Shown in pieces: positions 39,083-64,000 of a stretch of 64,000 nucleotides of DNA. The notes under the pieces are model-generated. The model searched no databases. It saw only the letters and a list, made by a program, of their open reading frames with translations, and had not been told where the DNA came from. The DNA is from Baylisascaris procyonis (Eukaryota > Nematoda > Chromadorea > Rhabditida > Ascarididae): NCBI GenBank assembly GCA_037389465.1, contig JAZARR010000105.1:3224001-3288000 (forward strand), in the 5' to 3' direction. The stretch's first letter is position 1, and every line of letters starts with the position of its first letter. The translations under genes and the position numbers were made by a program.

Positions 39083-42000
39083 GTAGCTCCGTTTATTCTT
39101 CTGTTTCCAACCTTACTGTTTTTGATGCTTGAAGGTTGCCCAAAGAGGCATTCGAATTTAATATGTAATCACTTGTGTTTACTTGTCAATGCAGTTTTTT
39201 AATCAGAAGATCAGCTTCCTGCGCGTTCTTACATTTGCAGCTGGTCACTTCACAAAGTTTCAAGTGGTAAGAAAAATATTCAGCTCTGCTTCGTTGAACA
39301 AGCCTTGTCTAATGCTTCCTCTGAACATATAGCAGTGCTTAAATAAATGACTACTCGATTTCCTTTCCTCTTATGGATATATCACGTGCAGTTCGAATTG
39401 TTCATTGTGGAATATTTCATTGTGCCGAATTCAGCCTATCAGGCCGCCTTTTGATTATAAAATTAAAACTTGTGAATATCTGCAGTAGTTGATCACTAAT
39501 ATCTGCAATCAGAAATTTTTAATTATAACTGAGCTTTACACTCTACTGATTTTTTTACTGGGAGTAATGATAGAACGTGGAATACGTTTGCGCGGCGGAA
39601 TCAAGCAGCTTGCGGATAATTACAGTCATTTTCGATGAGATCTATTGATTAGAAGCAATCAGCACCCGCAGTACAGTGAGAAACCTCCACTTATACACTA
39701 TAACGACTTTCTCATACAACCTTATCAAGTGAAAACCTTTCACAGCGAATGCATATTGTCGTGAAATATGCCTCCAGCTCTCTTTTTATAACACTTAATT
39801 ATTCCATTACTAACCTTTCCAACATACGGAAGGCAACAAATGGCTCGAAGACGGCCGCATTTAGGACCTTATACATCTATTCAACCGATTTTTATTCATT
39901 TTGTTGCACTAACTATGACTCAAAAGATGAGCGATCATACGATGATCGAAATGAACACATTGTTAAGAATTGTCAAAGATTATACGTTCGTGATTTAATA
40001 AAGGACTTCATATCAAATAACAACAGAATGTTGGCAGCACTTAAATGCTCATACGTATTTACGCTTGTTGGAAGCTTTCTCTAATTTTAAATTCCAACAG
40101 GCAATATATAAGCATAATTTAGTTCCTCAAAATTATAATTGCAGTGTCCACTATGCGTATTTAACTTCGCATACAACCGTGAAAGACATTTGCCATTCGT
40201 AATCTGTAAATGTATAATGCGAAATGAACTTCATATATGAATGTAAGATTATGAGGGTAGACACCGTAAAAGGGTTCACTTGAAAAACTTTCGAGAATTA
40301 AAGAATCTTCATTGCTTTAAATCACAAAGCTTTTGAACGAAAAAATTTGTTGTATACGTGCCGAAAAAAGTTTCTTTTATAAACAGTATAGAAGAATAAA
40401 ATATGAACGAAAAGAAACAACTATACAATTAGAGGCAAATGAAGTATGAAAGAGATAATGATATATGCAGAAGTCAGAATGAATGAGAAAGTGGATGGTG
40501 GGAATGACAATTTCAAATAGATTGATGTGGACGATTTCATTTTGAATCGAACATTTATGGATGATGGAAGGAGTATGGTGTATGGAAATAATATGAATGT
40601 GAGGTGATTACCGCTAATGAACTACTGCCTCCAAAAGGATTCAGAATGCAGCTAATGAAGCGAGATCTAGCCGGTATATGTGTAATCCGTTGTCGAATGT
40701 GCCCTTCAAGGTGCTATTCTCATCAATCATTCAAATATTCTTCAAGAAGTGATCTTCATCAGGACTGTCGAAACAAATTTCCGGCGTAACCTGATCATAG
40801 TAAGTCCATATGATCATTTGAAAATAACGAAATTATAACTACTATTTTTGCCTACGAATCTACAATTGCGCTTCTTATGCAGTTTTCTATGCAAACTGTT
40901 GCAAAGTCTACGAGACAATAAACCTATGCGTACCTATACGCACACCTTGAAGCATTAAGAAAGAATAGTAAATGGCTTTTAAAAAGTATAAACTGAGGCG
41001 GTAAAAATTTCTTGTGCACATAGTCTTCGCGACAGATGGTATTATAGATCAAAATCATTTGAGCTGGTCACATTTGATTTGGACAACCGCATTACTAAAA
41101 TTGGCTTGCATAGTTGAGCAGCAAAAGAGTACACATTGTAGCAACTCATCTGGCTCGCTCTTGAATTCGCTAAGCGAGAAGCAAAATGACATTGTTTTAA
41201 TATAAATCACCAGTGTTTTTGTAGTGCCATTCATAGCACTATTCAACGCCTTAAATTGCTGATAGTTAGTAAAATATGCACAACAACCCAATCATATTTT
41301 AACCAAGACGACCACTGACACGAATCACCTGCGAACAAGATCCCCTGCCTAACTCGACCACTTTGAAACGTGACCCGAACAATTGCAAAATGCGCGCAAA
41401 TTTTTTTTTGACACATTTAAATAAATAGACTCCATCAGATATTGATGAATCAAAAAGCTGATGTGCAGGTAACACTTATGCACATGTACGCATAGGTACT
41501 GCGTCGTTGATAATATCATTAGGAATGCGAATTCGCTAACCTGAGTGTTATAAAAGTTTTTCATATGCAAATTTGTAAACGCCCATGAAAACCAGTTCCG
41601 CATTCACCTTTCGTCGGTGTAACACTGTGTTATGAGATATTGAACACTTCGGTTTACAAGGTTAATGCTGAATTTGCTGTTATTTCAACATAAAAAATTC
41701 ATTGCAACTAGGTTTAGGTGGCGATATCGCACTTGCGTGGTAAGACCTCACAATGAAGATGAGCAAATTTATAATTTTAGATAGAAAATTAGAATTAAAG
41801 AATCGCATACTCTCGAATGAAGCGATATTCATGCTCAACAAATGATTAGCAATTTCCAGGTGACATTTCAGCCTATCAAACTTTCGCAGAAGCAAAAGCA
41901 CGGCTCAAGTAGATGGTGAGATCCTTTCACTTTGTCGGAGCCTCTTTGCAGCAAAAATCTGACGAGTCGCAACGTGGGTGGTCTCGAGGAAAGTCGAGTG

Positions 42001-43776
42001 AACGCCTAGATAACCTCAGTTGCGTGCTTTTCAGTTTCTGCTTAGCCCCCACCTCCTCGTTTTCTTTGAAAAAAAAAAAAATTCTGTAGTGACCTATTCA
42101 CATAGCCCACCTGAGTTTTCAACCCGAAATCCTTAACGGTGACACTTTTCTTTATTGAAATCCATAATCGTGACAAGAATTTCTTTCGCAAGATCTGTCA
42201 TCACAGTCGTCCTCGGACTTGTGTGCTGTGCCTGCAAAATGTGATACCTACTGATTCTGATTCTGCAAAAAGAAAGGTCGGCTCCAGTCGACCCCCACTT
42301 CAAAAGAAGCCGGACTCAATTCCTCGATTCTTATCCTTCCGTGGGAAGGAATGGAATTCGAGTTACTTCTTTCTGATTTCGCTCTAAGGTTTCCTCATAA
42401 TAGATGACATAGAAGTTATTCGCTAGAGAGCACCAGAGAAATGTTATACATCGTGCATGCTACCTGAAGCAAATATTTTTGCAAATCGGAGTAATGAATT
42501 AAACCGAATTAAACTGAGCAGAACCCCTTATTTTAATAAGTCCTTACTGATAGCCCATCCCCTCTCCTCGACTTGTGGATGAAAGTAAAAGTCGTTTAAC
42601 TGGAAGGCTCTGTAAAACCTTAGTGAATGCAGTCAGAAGTTAGATCTACGCATCACTCCTTTGCTCCACTTCAGAATACAATTTCCGAGCGCGTCAACTC
42701 CCTAAGGTAGTCACCGAAAAATTACTCATCACATAATAAAACTGGAAACACAACAGTCCATGCAGGTGTTGTCTCCAAGTGCCATACGGTGTACTTCTGT
42801 GTGAGCGAAAACGAACCAACGCAAAGGCTCAGCGATCAGCTTCTTCACTCATCCATTTACGTGCACACGACAGTGAAGGCGGTACAGACGGCTGGAGATC
42901 AATGAAACAAAGGTATCAAACGCAGATAGATGTTGTGTCGAAGGTAGCGATCATTTGGCGCGAAGTAAATCATTTGGGATCAGCCCAGACCCCAGCATTT
43001 AAATAGTGCGCCGACATAGGCACGACGACAGGGAGTGCCTCATTCGTGAGTTTTACGTAGTTGTGCAACGGTCGACGATTATACAGCTTTGTGTTGTGTA
43101 GCTAGTGTGAGCATATGGACGCAGCCTGCAGCAATACTCGATCAGCGTTTTAAATTCATTTATGTGCACATTTTCGTGTTCAGTATATTAATGCTAGGTC
43201 ATACTAATTCAACTCAACAATTTTTCGGGCTTATTCTGGAACGGTGAGGCCCTTGGGGTCAGGTTTTTCTTCAGTTTTATTGCTCATTTCTTCCTTGCTA
43301 TTGCAACGTTCATGCTAAACGTTTTTTCATTATTATAGGATGCAAGTTTCATATAGCACAAATCCTTTATCTTATAACATTCTAAAAGAGCTCGGTGAAT
43401 AGCCAAGCATGTGACTCTGAATAGACTTGAGAGAAAAAATTTTCATCTATCCATCCTTTTCGCTCGTTTATGAGCAGGAGAAGAAAAGATTCCTCCTTTT
43501 CCTTCTGAACGAATGTTGTCGTTGACAGAAAAACAAATACGTGAACAAATACTTTTGCTCGAAAGTGTTAAGGTATTCACAAATACCCGTATGAAATCTG
43601 GCTTCTGGTCCCAGCCAGGTCCGGTGTTGAATTTCATTTGTGCTCATAGAGTTCTATGTTACAGCTACCGTTTTCAACTTATACCAGTCCAGTTGTGCCA
43701 GATATCGCGCGCTTGAATATCTTGTGGCTCCGTTTAAGGGTGGGCGTCGTGGCGTGTCCGCGGAAAGTGGCTGTTC
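39083..43776. other. Upstream flank of the trypsin-like gene
   Basis: AT-rich, becoming GC-richer from 42.7 kb. I see no recognisable gene. The promoter should lie within the last few hundred bases, but no unambiguous TATA box or GATA site is evident next to the ATG. Confidence 0.4.
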
Positions 43777-47917
<4,141 letters not shown>

Positions 47918-49189
47918 ATATTCTCTTATATGTAAGGGTTGTTTATAAGGAAATCAATGCCGATGTTGGTCTGTATGGATGCAAGTAGATTTTTTGGTGG
48001 ATATGTTTCTAATTCTCATCGCTTAAGATAAGTATGTGTAAATGTGAGACAACCTGGCAATCTTTGGTTAACTGCCACCCTCTGCGGTTGATATACAATC
48101 GCTTAATGTTTCGTCATCAATGAATATCTGCTGCACAGGCGCTATCAATCTATTTCTTGAGCATTTATCTTGGTTAGCGTTCTACGTTTTTTTCACGCAG
48201 TTGGGTAAAAACATTGAAGCATATATTAAAATTTTTAACGTATCAATGGTCGTCAGATGTCGATCAAATTTTCTACGAAGTTTTATCAAGGGTGGAGCAA
48301 AAATATTCTACACGATTCGATATTACCAATGTTTCATTGTCTGCTTTTTATATTTTTTTCCGACTGCTATCTTGTCTTGTTTTATATCACTGTGATAATG
48401 ATTTGACTTCCGGTTGTAATTTTTCATATGATTTCGGCATTAAACTTGCTCAGTTTTCGATATTTTCATATGAGTGACGTTGTGACATTATGAAGTAAAT
48501 TTCTTTTCGGGCTTTCACAGTATACTCATAGAGATTTCATTTTTATTCTATCGGATTTCTTTTCTCTTCTATATCCAAGTAACATTATAATCTTTGATCT
48601 ATGTTTCAACTCAGAATTAACAATATCGACTAAATAACTGCAAACGTTTAAGCTTTCAATCTATGATGAGTACGTAAAATCAACAGCAAAAATTCTCTGA
48701 GCTTAGATGGTACCCAATCCTACGTCATCAAACATAATTGCATTCTATCCTTCACAGCATCACTTCTGACAGAAGCATTTTTCGGCCTTCAGCCCCATCG
48801 TCTTGAAGAGTTTGCACACCGCTGACCCGTGCTGAAAACTCCCTTCTCCTCTTCTCCCCTAAATCCCTGCTCAATTACGCCCCATATGTTTGATTTCTTC
48901 TGTATGCAAGTTCGTGGAGGTTATTGTAGCGGTCAGCACACTACATCATCTACAGACCAACAAGCTAATTATTCCTTTGGGTTGTGGGTTCATGCGTGCT
49001 TGATCTATGCTTTCTCAATCAGCTTCCGCTTTAGGAGATTGGCATGCTGCTGTAGATAAAAAAATCAGAATCCTTCGATGTTGCAAGTCACAGGAAATTT
49101 TAGCACAGATTGGGAGACCAGGGCTTATCATAGTCACTAGTGGAGTGAATGAGGCTGTCCTTTCCTAATCATTTGTTCAATGTTAAAGT
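47918..49189. other. Intergenic stretch after the trypsin-like gene
   Basis: I see no gene here. Open frames at 48120-48477 overlap in two frames without splice or family support. No clear AATAAA poly(A) signal follows the stop at 47917. Confidence 0.5.
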
Positions 49190-50035
49190 GAAAGAGTCGC
49201 TCTTGCATAGGATTGAAATTGTGAGTAGTGTTCTTCAGGGAAGTGCACTGGATCCGCTACTCGTTCAGGTCAATACATATGATGTGTCGGGCAATTCGCT
49301 AAGTGCCTGTAAGCAGTTCTCATGACCGTCGATTGATTTCGCCATCGATTTTCACGCCCCTTTCAGAGTGATCTCAGGAAGCTTTGTGAATTGTCCAAGT
49401 TGCAGCGGTTTAATCTCGTACGGGAAATTGACAATACGCTCCAAATTTCCACTGGAAATTCCACTGTTTAAGTTTCACCGTTAATGCTTCCAAAGTTGTG
49501 GATTGCACTTCACCTCCATATGACATCACTGTCGCAGAACATACGTAGGGAATTGTTGGCCACTCAATTAAGTATGGTCACCGGGCCTAATAAGCGGGGT
49601 GAAGATCACTAAACATTCATGAGAACAATTTGATCGTGTAGTGTTCTTTGGACAGCACACTCACAATTACCAGAATCGAGTGGAAATTTTTGATACTGAG
49701 CTCAAGTTTCAGTTCGACTTTATATCTAAAATTGTAACCCGCCTTTCCGATATTTCACTTGAAAACACATTCTTCCTTTCTGGGAAATGTGAACATAAAG
49801 CTATAGTTTTCAGACTGCTCGGAAAAAATGTTCTCTAAATAATCTCTTTCACTGCTATTCTTTTAGAGTCGTCCAAATGTGGAATATTCTGCTTGAAAAC
49901 ATCATCGAAGTGCAAAACTTTTTCGTGTTTATCCATCGAATTAATCCTTTCAGTTAATGAACTATCGTCAATTCTATTTATCGATATAATTTATATAGGA
50001 GGGTTGTTGCCGCTCTTTAGATAAAATCCATTAAC

Positions 50036-50130
<95 letters not shown>
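49190..50130 (+). pseudogene. Non-LTR retrotransposon reverse transcriptase relic, copy A
   Basis: Around 49200-49284 the + strand reads RIEIVSSVLQGSALDPLL, the RT motif usually written SGVPQGSVLGPLLF. At 49862-49975 it reads FRVVQMWN then PEN/LEN-type sequence and FFVFIHRI, the C-terminal WNxLP region of CR1/Jockey-type RTs. Stops and frameshifts lie between. The relic runs into a (TA)n tail at 50038-50130, like the short-repeat 3' ends of CR1/RTE-type elements. It sits just upstream of the cathepsin L gene, in the same orientation. It is broken and 5'-truncated. Confidence 0.7.
50038..50130. repeat. (TA)n microsatellite at the 3' end of RT relic A
   Basis: About 93 bp of TA dinucleotide starting roughly 60 bp after the last recognisable RT residues. 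Confidence 0.95.
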
Positions 50131-50133
<3 letters not shown>

Positions 50134-50311
50134 CTTTTTTTTTCGTTATTATAGTTGTAAAGTTGTAAGTGTTACGCACTGCCCATCTACTGGAAACAAA
50201 CACTTCCGTTCTTATCTCTGTTGGGTTTGTCTTCTCACTTAGAAGCATCGTCAAGTGAATCATCGATTGAAATAGTACTTAAATTTGATGCTTCGTGAAT
50301 GGAAATGGATG

Positions 50312-50332
50312 CTTATCACTTAACATGATAAG
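50312..50332. promoter_or_regulatory. Inverted pair of GATA-factor sites upstream of the cathepsin L gene
   Basis: CTTATCA at 50312-50318 and TGATAAG at 50326-50332 form a divergent pair about 300 bp before the ATG. TGATAA is the core bound by intestinal GATA factors such as ELT-2 in C. elegans. The sites are seen; occupancy and gut expression are inferred. Confidence 0.4.
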
Positions 50333-50597
50333 TACAAGCAGATTCGGCAACGACCTGTGTAAAAAAAATTTCGAAAGCAAGTGCCCGTGCTCGGAGACGT
50401 GACGTTGCGGTATCACTGTTTTCGATGCTGGAATATCGTTGGAGAAGGAAGGGTTGACAGTCCATGGAGAGTTCGGCAGATAGGAGAGAGCAGGTCTGTG
50501 CCAGCAGAGTGTGCTTTATGACCGCCGAACGTTTGAAGCGCAACGTTGCAGCACAGCCCGCCCCGTTAAGTTCTTCCCTATAAGTGATCAGCGACGC

Positions 50598-50607
50598 ACT
50601 GATAAGT
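50598..50607 (+). promoter_or_regulatory. ACTGATAAGT GATA site next to the cathepsin L start
   Basis: A strong match to the nematode intestinal GATA consensus, 19 bp before the ATG at 50626. It could lie in the core promoter or the 5' leader. Together with the inverted pair about 280 bp upstream it suggests intestinal transcription. Confidence 0.45.
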
Positions 50608-50625
50608 GAGGCCGTCTTGCTCGTC

Positions 50626-58671
<8,046 letters not shown>

Positions 58672-60319
58672 AGCGACTAAGGACGGACCACGGGGGAAAA
58701 AATACGACTTGATGCTCATTCAAATTGCTTTTTGCTCGCTGCTTCTTTGTTTTGCTGCTTGATGTGACACAACTTACATTTCCATAAAGCTTTTTCGATG
58801 TACAGTAAAGACAACTTCACTGACTCTGTCCAGGTTTCACGCAGCACTCAGCACTAAGGTGACTCAGTTCTCAGGATGTTGCGCTCAATATCTGTCCCAC
58901 ACCTTGGAGTCAACAAGTAAAGCCCACCACAGGCGTTACAATTATGGTTGACGTTTTCGAACTACTATCTTTGTTGATGAGGATATGGAGAATGTGAGCA
59001 TAATTTATTAGCAAATACAACCAACAACGTAAACACGTGTTCGCAAGAGTGCACGTCGCACATTGAGCTGTTTCTTCAACTAAAAATATAAGCATCAACA
59101 ATAAAGCAACTCGAACTTTTCGGCGACCAATCGCTGCATCAAATATTTAATATTAATTTTTCCGAATCAATTCTAGGCGTCGGCATCAATAAGCATTAAT
59201 ATCAATAAATAAACATCACAAATGAAAGATTCTATAGAAACCTTCTCCATTCCCCAAAAAAAACACCGAACAATTCGGCATCATCGGTGTAAAAGATATA
59301 TAAAGAGATGGACGCCTTTATTCGAGAGCCCACTTGCACCTTAGGGGCTGAGAATTAGCCCTAACCTGGCATCAAGTAACGAGGTAACTCTCCGCACAAC
59401 AGAACAACACGGAATCTGCACCAACAAACAGCTCTAGCAATACGAAAAGTGATTTCCCAGAACAGTCCACAATTCTTGAATATCTCCTTATCAATTTAAA
59501 GAATATTTTCGCATCGCGCAATACCGTTTCGTCGGTCGCCTCGCCGAACGAACTCAGTAGAACTCTGCCCTCTTTTCCATTCCTATTGATTCACAAGCTC
59601 ACCCCTGAAAACTACGTGAACCTCCACCAAGCTAAGTGTTTCGGCACCGTTACAGCCAATTACCGTGAAACCAGCTGTACCGCGGAGCCGATTCCTACAA
59701 CTTGGTTTGAAGGATAAACTCTTCGCCACTCCGGTTTGTATGGAAAGCGAGAATGGGCAAATTCTTCGAAAGCAACAGTTACGCAAAGCAAGCTTCAATA
59801 TTGAAGGCTTTCTCAGAAGACAATAATGCAAACGCTTCTTCCACCGAAATAAGAATGCAAAGCACAGCAGTAAAATGGACTGCTCATGGGTGGCAAAAAC
59901 CCTTGAAAAAGCCTAAATGATAGGAGAATAGGGTCGACCGTTTATGTGTTCTATTTGCACCATCCCTCCCCCTTTCCGCAACATTTGAAGCCGATCAATC
60001 AAACAAGTAATCAATAAACAAACGTGTACAAACATTTGAAATGGAAACACGAATGCATTAAACAGAACGAAACCTGAAACTTTATGAAACACTGACTATA
60101 ATGACTATCCTGCACAGAGTCGACAATATCTCAAAAGAAAAGGTGGTTCATCGATACGAAGTGAAATGAAGCTTCAAGACGAATAGGACATGTGATTACA
60201 AAAGGTCAAACTATGCGGTCGCGCAATGCTCTCTGAACGCCGTTCTGAGCAACGAACCACGGAAACCACAGGCAGTCATCATCCAGCTGGCACCAACAAC
60301 CATTCAGCATGCTGTTTGA
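58672..60319. other. Convergent intergenic region between cathepsin L and Arp3
   Basis: Both flanking genes end here, so it should hold two 3' UTRs. A + strand AATAAA is at 59100-59105. No near minus-strand signal (TTTATT on +) was found close to 60320; one is at 59317. An 82-codon minus frame at 59583-59831 has balanced composition but no family I recognise. Confidence 0.5.
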
Positions 60320-63300
60320 TCACGTAAGTGCTCCGAAGACAGGATTGTGCCGGCAGATGCCTGCTCCTTTTTCCATATATTCTTCCTTCGTATGTGCTAC
60401 CTGATAGAACTCGGCCTGCAAACGCGCAAGATTACCTCGGTTGATAGTGAAAGAGCATATGCTAAGAACGATTAAACGCCGCCATTGTATACGACTCCTT
60501 GAAGTGTGCACAGTTAAATCCACAGCAATGATCGTTTTCTGAGGAACCGTTAAACCGATCTTGTGCTGCAACGGCTTATGGAAGAGTCACCGTATCGAAA
60601 CCCCCCAGTAACAGTTGCACTATCTGACTAAGCCTATTTTAAAGCCAGTGACTACTTCTTTACTAGGCACACCCTCCAAACGGCGCCTTTCTTCTTCTCC
60701 ATTTAAAGCTAACAAAACGCCGCTAAATTTTTAGAGTGCCGCGATATATGCACAACTGACAGCAATCAATATAAACGAAACCCAACCACATGTGCGAAAC
60801 ATTTCAACGAAGCACAACGCATCAGTGATAATTCAAGCCAGCATCTGATTCAACGCAGGCAATAAAAAACGCAAACAGAGAAAGCGATTATTAAGAAAGG
60901 CCATTCAGAGATGTGAAAGTAACCAAATAACATACCGTTGAGCCAAGCATGCTACCGCCGAACCAGACCGCATATCGTTGCATTTTGTGAGAGACAACTT
61001 GCACATCAATCGGCTTCGGCTAAAATCCATTCATCAGCTATATATAGAGGGATACAACGCGAACCACACAATACACTGCGTACGGACAGACCAATATTGA
61101 AATGCTCAACTAATGGGTTCTTGTTAGAGACGAGAAAAGTGCTTCGCGAACTTCACATTCTGTGATTACCAGAAATAAAACTTAAGCTAGAGGATCATAA
61201 CTGATGCGCTCCGTTCTTCGAAACAACTCTTTGTCTTTCATGCACAGCATCGACCATAGGGATATTATTCAACAATCTTAGGAAATACGAGGTTTTTGGG
61301 GATCTTCCAATGTTCGATATTGCAACATCATTCTCTGCAATAACCTCTAAACCTCCATTACACATTCATCAAACTTGCAAGATGCGCACACTTTTGCAGC
61401 TTGTAAACTCAATTCAGCTCATTTCTGACAGCTATCGTTGTGTTCGAAAAAAAAAAACAAACGAAAACATTCCAGTTAAGACCTTCAGCCTGCCACCCGA
61501 AAGCTCTTCGCTTACGGCGAGTCTTGCATCTGAAATGCGCTTGATATCCCGCTGCATTCTCCTTGCAAAGTCCTTGAACATGGTTGAGCCACCTGAGAGA
61601 ACGATGTTTTCATAAAGACCACGTCGCACATCGATAGGACACTGCTGGATCACTGTATCAACTGTTTCTGAGATCGGCGTAGTGAAGTCCGGGTTCGCAA
61701 ACTGAAACTTCCACGCGTTACTGTAAAAGCCAGTCCACGCAGATCCAGTATAAACTCATGGAGTCAAAGATGTTTGTCCCGTCTCGCTGGTTCGGAATGT
61801 ATCTTATTTAACGTAAATATACAAACTATGCCCACTATACGGAGCATATGTGCGATAATAAATACATCGTTTGGAAAGCATCGGACAAAACTGCCGAACA
61901 TATGCAGCGAAGAGAAATTCAAATGATGTTTGCAAGCATTCAGTTAATACTTCTGCAATAATACACAAACAGAATGCACTATTAAGAGTTTCAGCGCGGA
62001 ACCAACATATATTCTCCTTCAGCAGATCTTTCCTCTAATCCCCTCATTCCAATCTGCCAACCTCTCTGGCCAAGGAACAATCTTATGCGTCTCGCATCAT
62101 TCGGACTCATTCACTCGTTTCAACAATTCTTATGAGCATCGATAATACTGGTTGGGATAATGCGTGCGTATATATGAAAACTTCCACGTGAACATTTCTG
62201 CGCACTCTCTCGTGGTTACAGCCGCATCGCCTATGCAGAAAAAATGCATAAGAGGGAAAGTGTGGTCCGAGCGGACGATAATCACTTAATTACGGCGCCG
62301 ACACACAACATTCCTAATCTTTAAGAGTCAAATAAAGCAATTGCCTCATTATTTTCACCACACTAAAACATTCCACAACATTCAGCTGAAAAGGCTTGCG
62401 CACTAAATAATGTAAACCTGCTGCCAATTGTCAAGAAACCGTGCAAATCTATGAAAACACTTCACTAACAACGGGCAGCCTACATTTCTATAGCTGAAGA
62501 AATTAATGCAATACCTCACTTTCCCTCCTCTCCTAAAAATGATCCATGGCATACACAGAAAAATTTCAATGAATCTTGCGGCGATACGAACGCCTGCCTT
62601 CAATGCTAAGAAAACATCTCATAGCACAACATTTCATTATCTTTTCCTCGCTCCCATTTCAAGCAAAACACAAAGCAAACTGAATTAACGAACCTCCGGA
62701 TGGAAGAAAATTTCGGGTCCAAGAAAACGCTCGTAACCGACGTCGACGACGAAGGGTTTTTTGGTAACATTGTTTACACCCTCATAAGTTTTCAACCATT
62801 TTGCACCATCGGTATCGTACTTCGTAAACTCTCTTAGAATATCCGGGCACACATAACAAAATCTTTCCTGAAACAGGATAGTTGAAAATAATTCGGAGTG
62901 CCAAAGAAAAGCACTTCTCAAGCATTTAACATTTACATGCCCTATTTGCAGCTGCAAATGCACCATTTCCCAAAGAAAATTGAAATGCGCGATGAGGTAG
63001 ATAGCCGTTGTCACGGCATATCACCACAACACAATGAGAAAATGGACTTCCTAGTTACCTGTGCACAAGTTTTTTATTCTTTTTTTTTTTTTTCTTTTGA
63101 AAGTTTCAGCTCATCATATAAATAAAGAACAGACAATTGAGAACAGCTACATATTAAAAAAAAAATTCTATCCCTTCAAAAAACGTTAAAGCATTTAAGC
63201 GTGGTGTTGTGAGAGATTTATTCGTGCTAAATATGCCAAACAGAAGACGTCTCTTTTAGTAATTTCCCTACTACAGAAATATTTATCTCTGAGATAAGGA

Positions 63301-63736
63301 ATATCAAATAAAATCCACCTAGCAACAATCTCGTACTGCTTGATAATTCCCCAACTCTTCAACAATAAAACTGCTGAAATGCAAGCGAATCCGCACAAAC
63401 AAAATCTAAGCCTTCGAATGTACTACAAGTGAAAGGCTTTTTATAGTTACGAGTTTGCATCATTATTCACTAAAATCACACTACTCTATACGTTTTGAAG
63501 GATAGAGAAAGGTCACATATTGTATTTGAATGACAACTAGAGATACAAACCTTTATAGCCTTGGCAACCTCATAGCTTTGGTCCGAAGGAACGCTTGGTT
63601 CGCGCTCTCTTAGCAGTTGCTGAATAAAGTAGGTGATGTCACGGCCGGCAATAGGAATGTGCTTTATGCACGAACCAATAACGTACCCCTCAGCAACCGG
63701 AATACAATGCGTAACACCGTCACCGCTATCGACCAC
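60320..63736 (-). CDS. arx-1: Actin-related protein 3 (Arp2/3 complex subunit), C-terminal 251 residues; 5' part outside the window
   Basis: Arp3 with Arp2 forms the actin-like dimer that nucleates branched actin filaments in the cytoplasm. Five in-phase exons on the minus strand: 63736-63551, 62867-62694, 61701-61483, 61019-60936, 60415-60320 (stop TGA). They give 62, 58, 73, 28 and 31 residues with no gaps against remembered Arp3 sequences. Diagnostic segments: [19 protein letters not shown] (phosphate-binding loop), [37 protein letters not shown] (nucleotide-binding), [21 protein letters not shown] and the Arp3-type tail [12 protein letters not shown]. Conventional actin would differ at the tail and in the [12 protein letters not shown] insertion. 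Full Arp3 is about 418 residues, so roughly the first 170 lie beyond base 64000. It converges on the cathepsin L gene. Confidence 0.94.
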
Positions 63737-64000
63737 CTCAAATATGAGTATTTACGCCGAGCAAAGCAAATAGAAAGTATAGTCAAACTACTGACAGAAT
63801 TGCGTGCAATAATGCGCCAGCACCACATCACAACTTCATCCCCGCTCACTGCTGCCTTGTTAAACAAAAATGTACCTCCCTTCATAATATAAACTACTCG
63901 CGCTACTACTGAAGTGGAAAAACTTTCGATTCAAACCTAACTGCAGCATGAAAGTAAGTCTGACAACTGCAGTAATCTAGGATGAAATGAATTTTAGAAA
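63737..64000 (-). other. Partial intron of the Arp3 gene
   Basis: No remaining Arp3 N-terminal sequence is found here. The acceptor TTTGAG precedes the exon starting at 63736, so this is intron running off the window. Open frames across it are not Arp3. Confidence 0.7.

Noticed and set aside
42139..42387. Cys-containing frames and tail exon-like readings on the minus strand near 42.2 kb
   Set aside because: Two different phases look equally gene-like here, which shows that appearance alone is not evidence.
49991..50263. 90-codon minus-strand frame rich in Ile-Tyr
   Set aside because: It is a translation of the (TA)n tract at 50038-50130.

Overview
The window looks like nuclear DNA of a parasitic nematode, most likely a hookworm-type strongylid (clade V). 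The cathepsin L gene reads like Caenorhabditis CPL-1, introns are long (up to about 3.1 kb) with GT-AG borders, the non-coding DNA is AT-rich, and it carries a mariner remnant, a tRNA-like SINE remnant, CR1/Jockey-type reverse transcriptase relics and long (TA)n tracts. The species cannot be fixed from sequence alone.

Layout. Bases 1-43,770 hold no gene I can name. They contain AT-rich DNA, G/C homopolymer runs, a tRNA-like SINE relic (14.1 kb), a weaker one (26.6 kb), a mariner-sized element with 91-bp inverted repeats (23.47-24.71 kb), an unidentified GC-rich island (33.8-34.4 kb) and several orphan exon candidates that pass splice-site and phase checks but match no family I recognise. From 43.8 kb the window is gene-bearing: a secreted trypsin-like serine protease on + (43,777-47,917, seven exons), a cathepsin L-like cysteine protease on + (cpl-1 type, 50,626-58,671, eight exons), and the last five exons of actin-related protein 3 on - (60,320-63,736, continuing off the right edge). 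The cathepsin L and Arp3 genes converge tail to tail.

The two proteases are different clans placed head to tail and both have signal peptides. GATA sites upstream of the cathepsin L gene suggest intestinal expression. Two related retrotransposon relics, each ending in a (TA)n tail, sit 3.0 kb apart on either side of cathepsin L exon 1. In the trypsin gene, one intron holds a (TA)n array with three copies of a 42-bp unit (two direct, one inverted), and another intron appears to use a GC-AG border. All gene models were spliced by eye from catalytic motifs and reading phase. No search was run.
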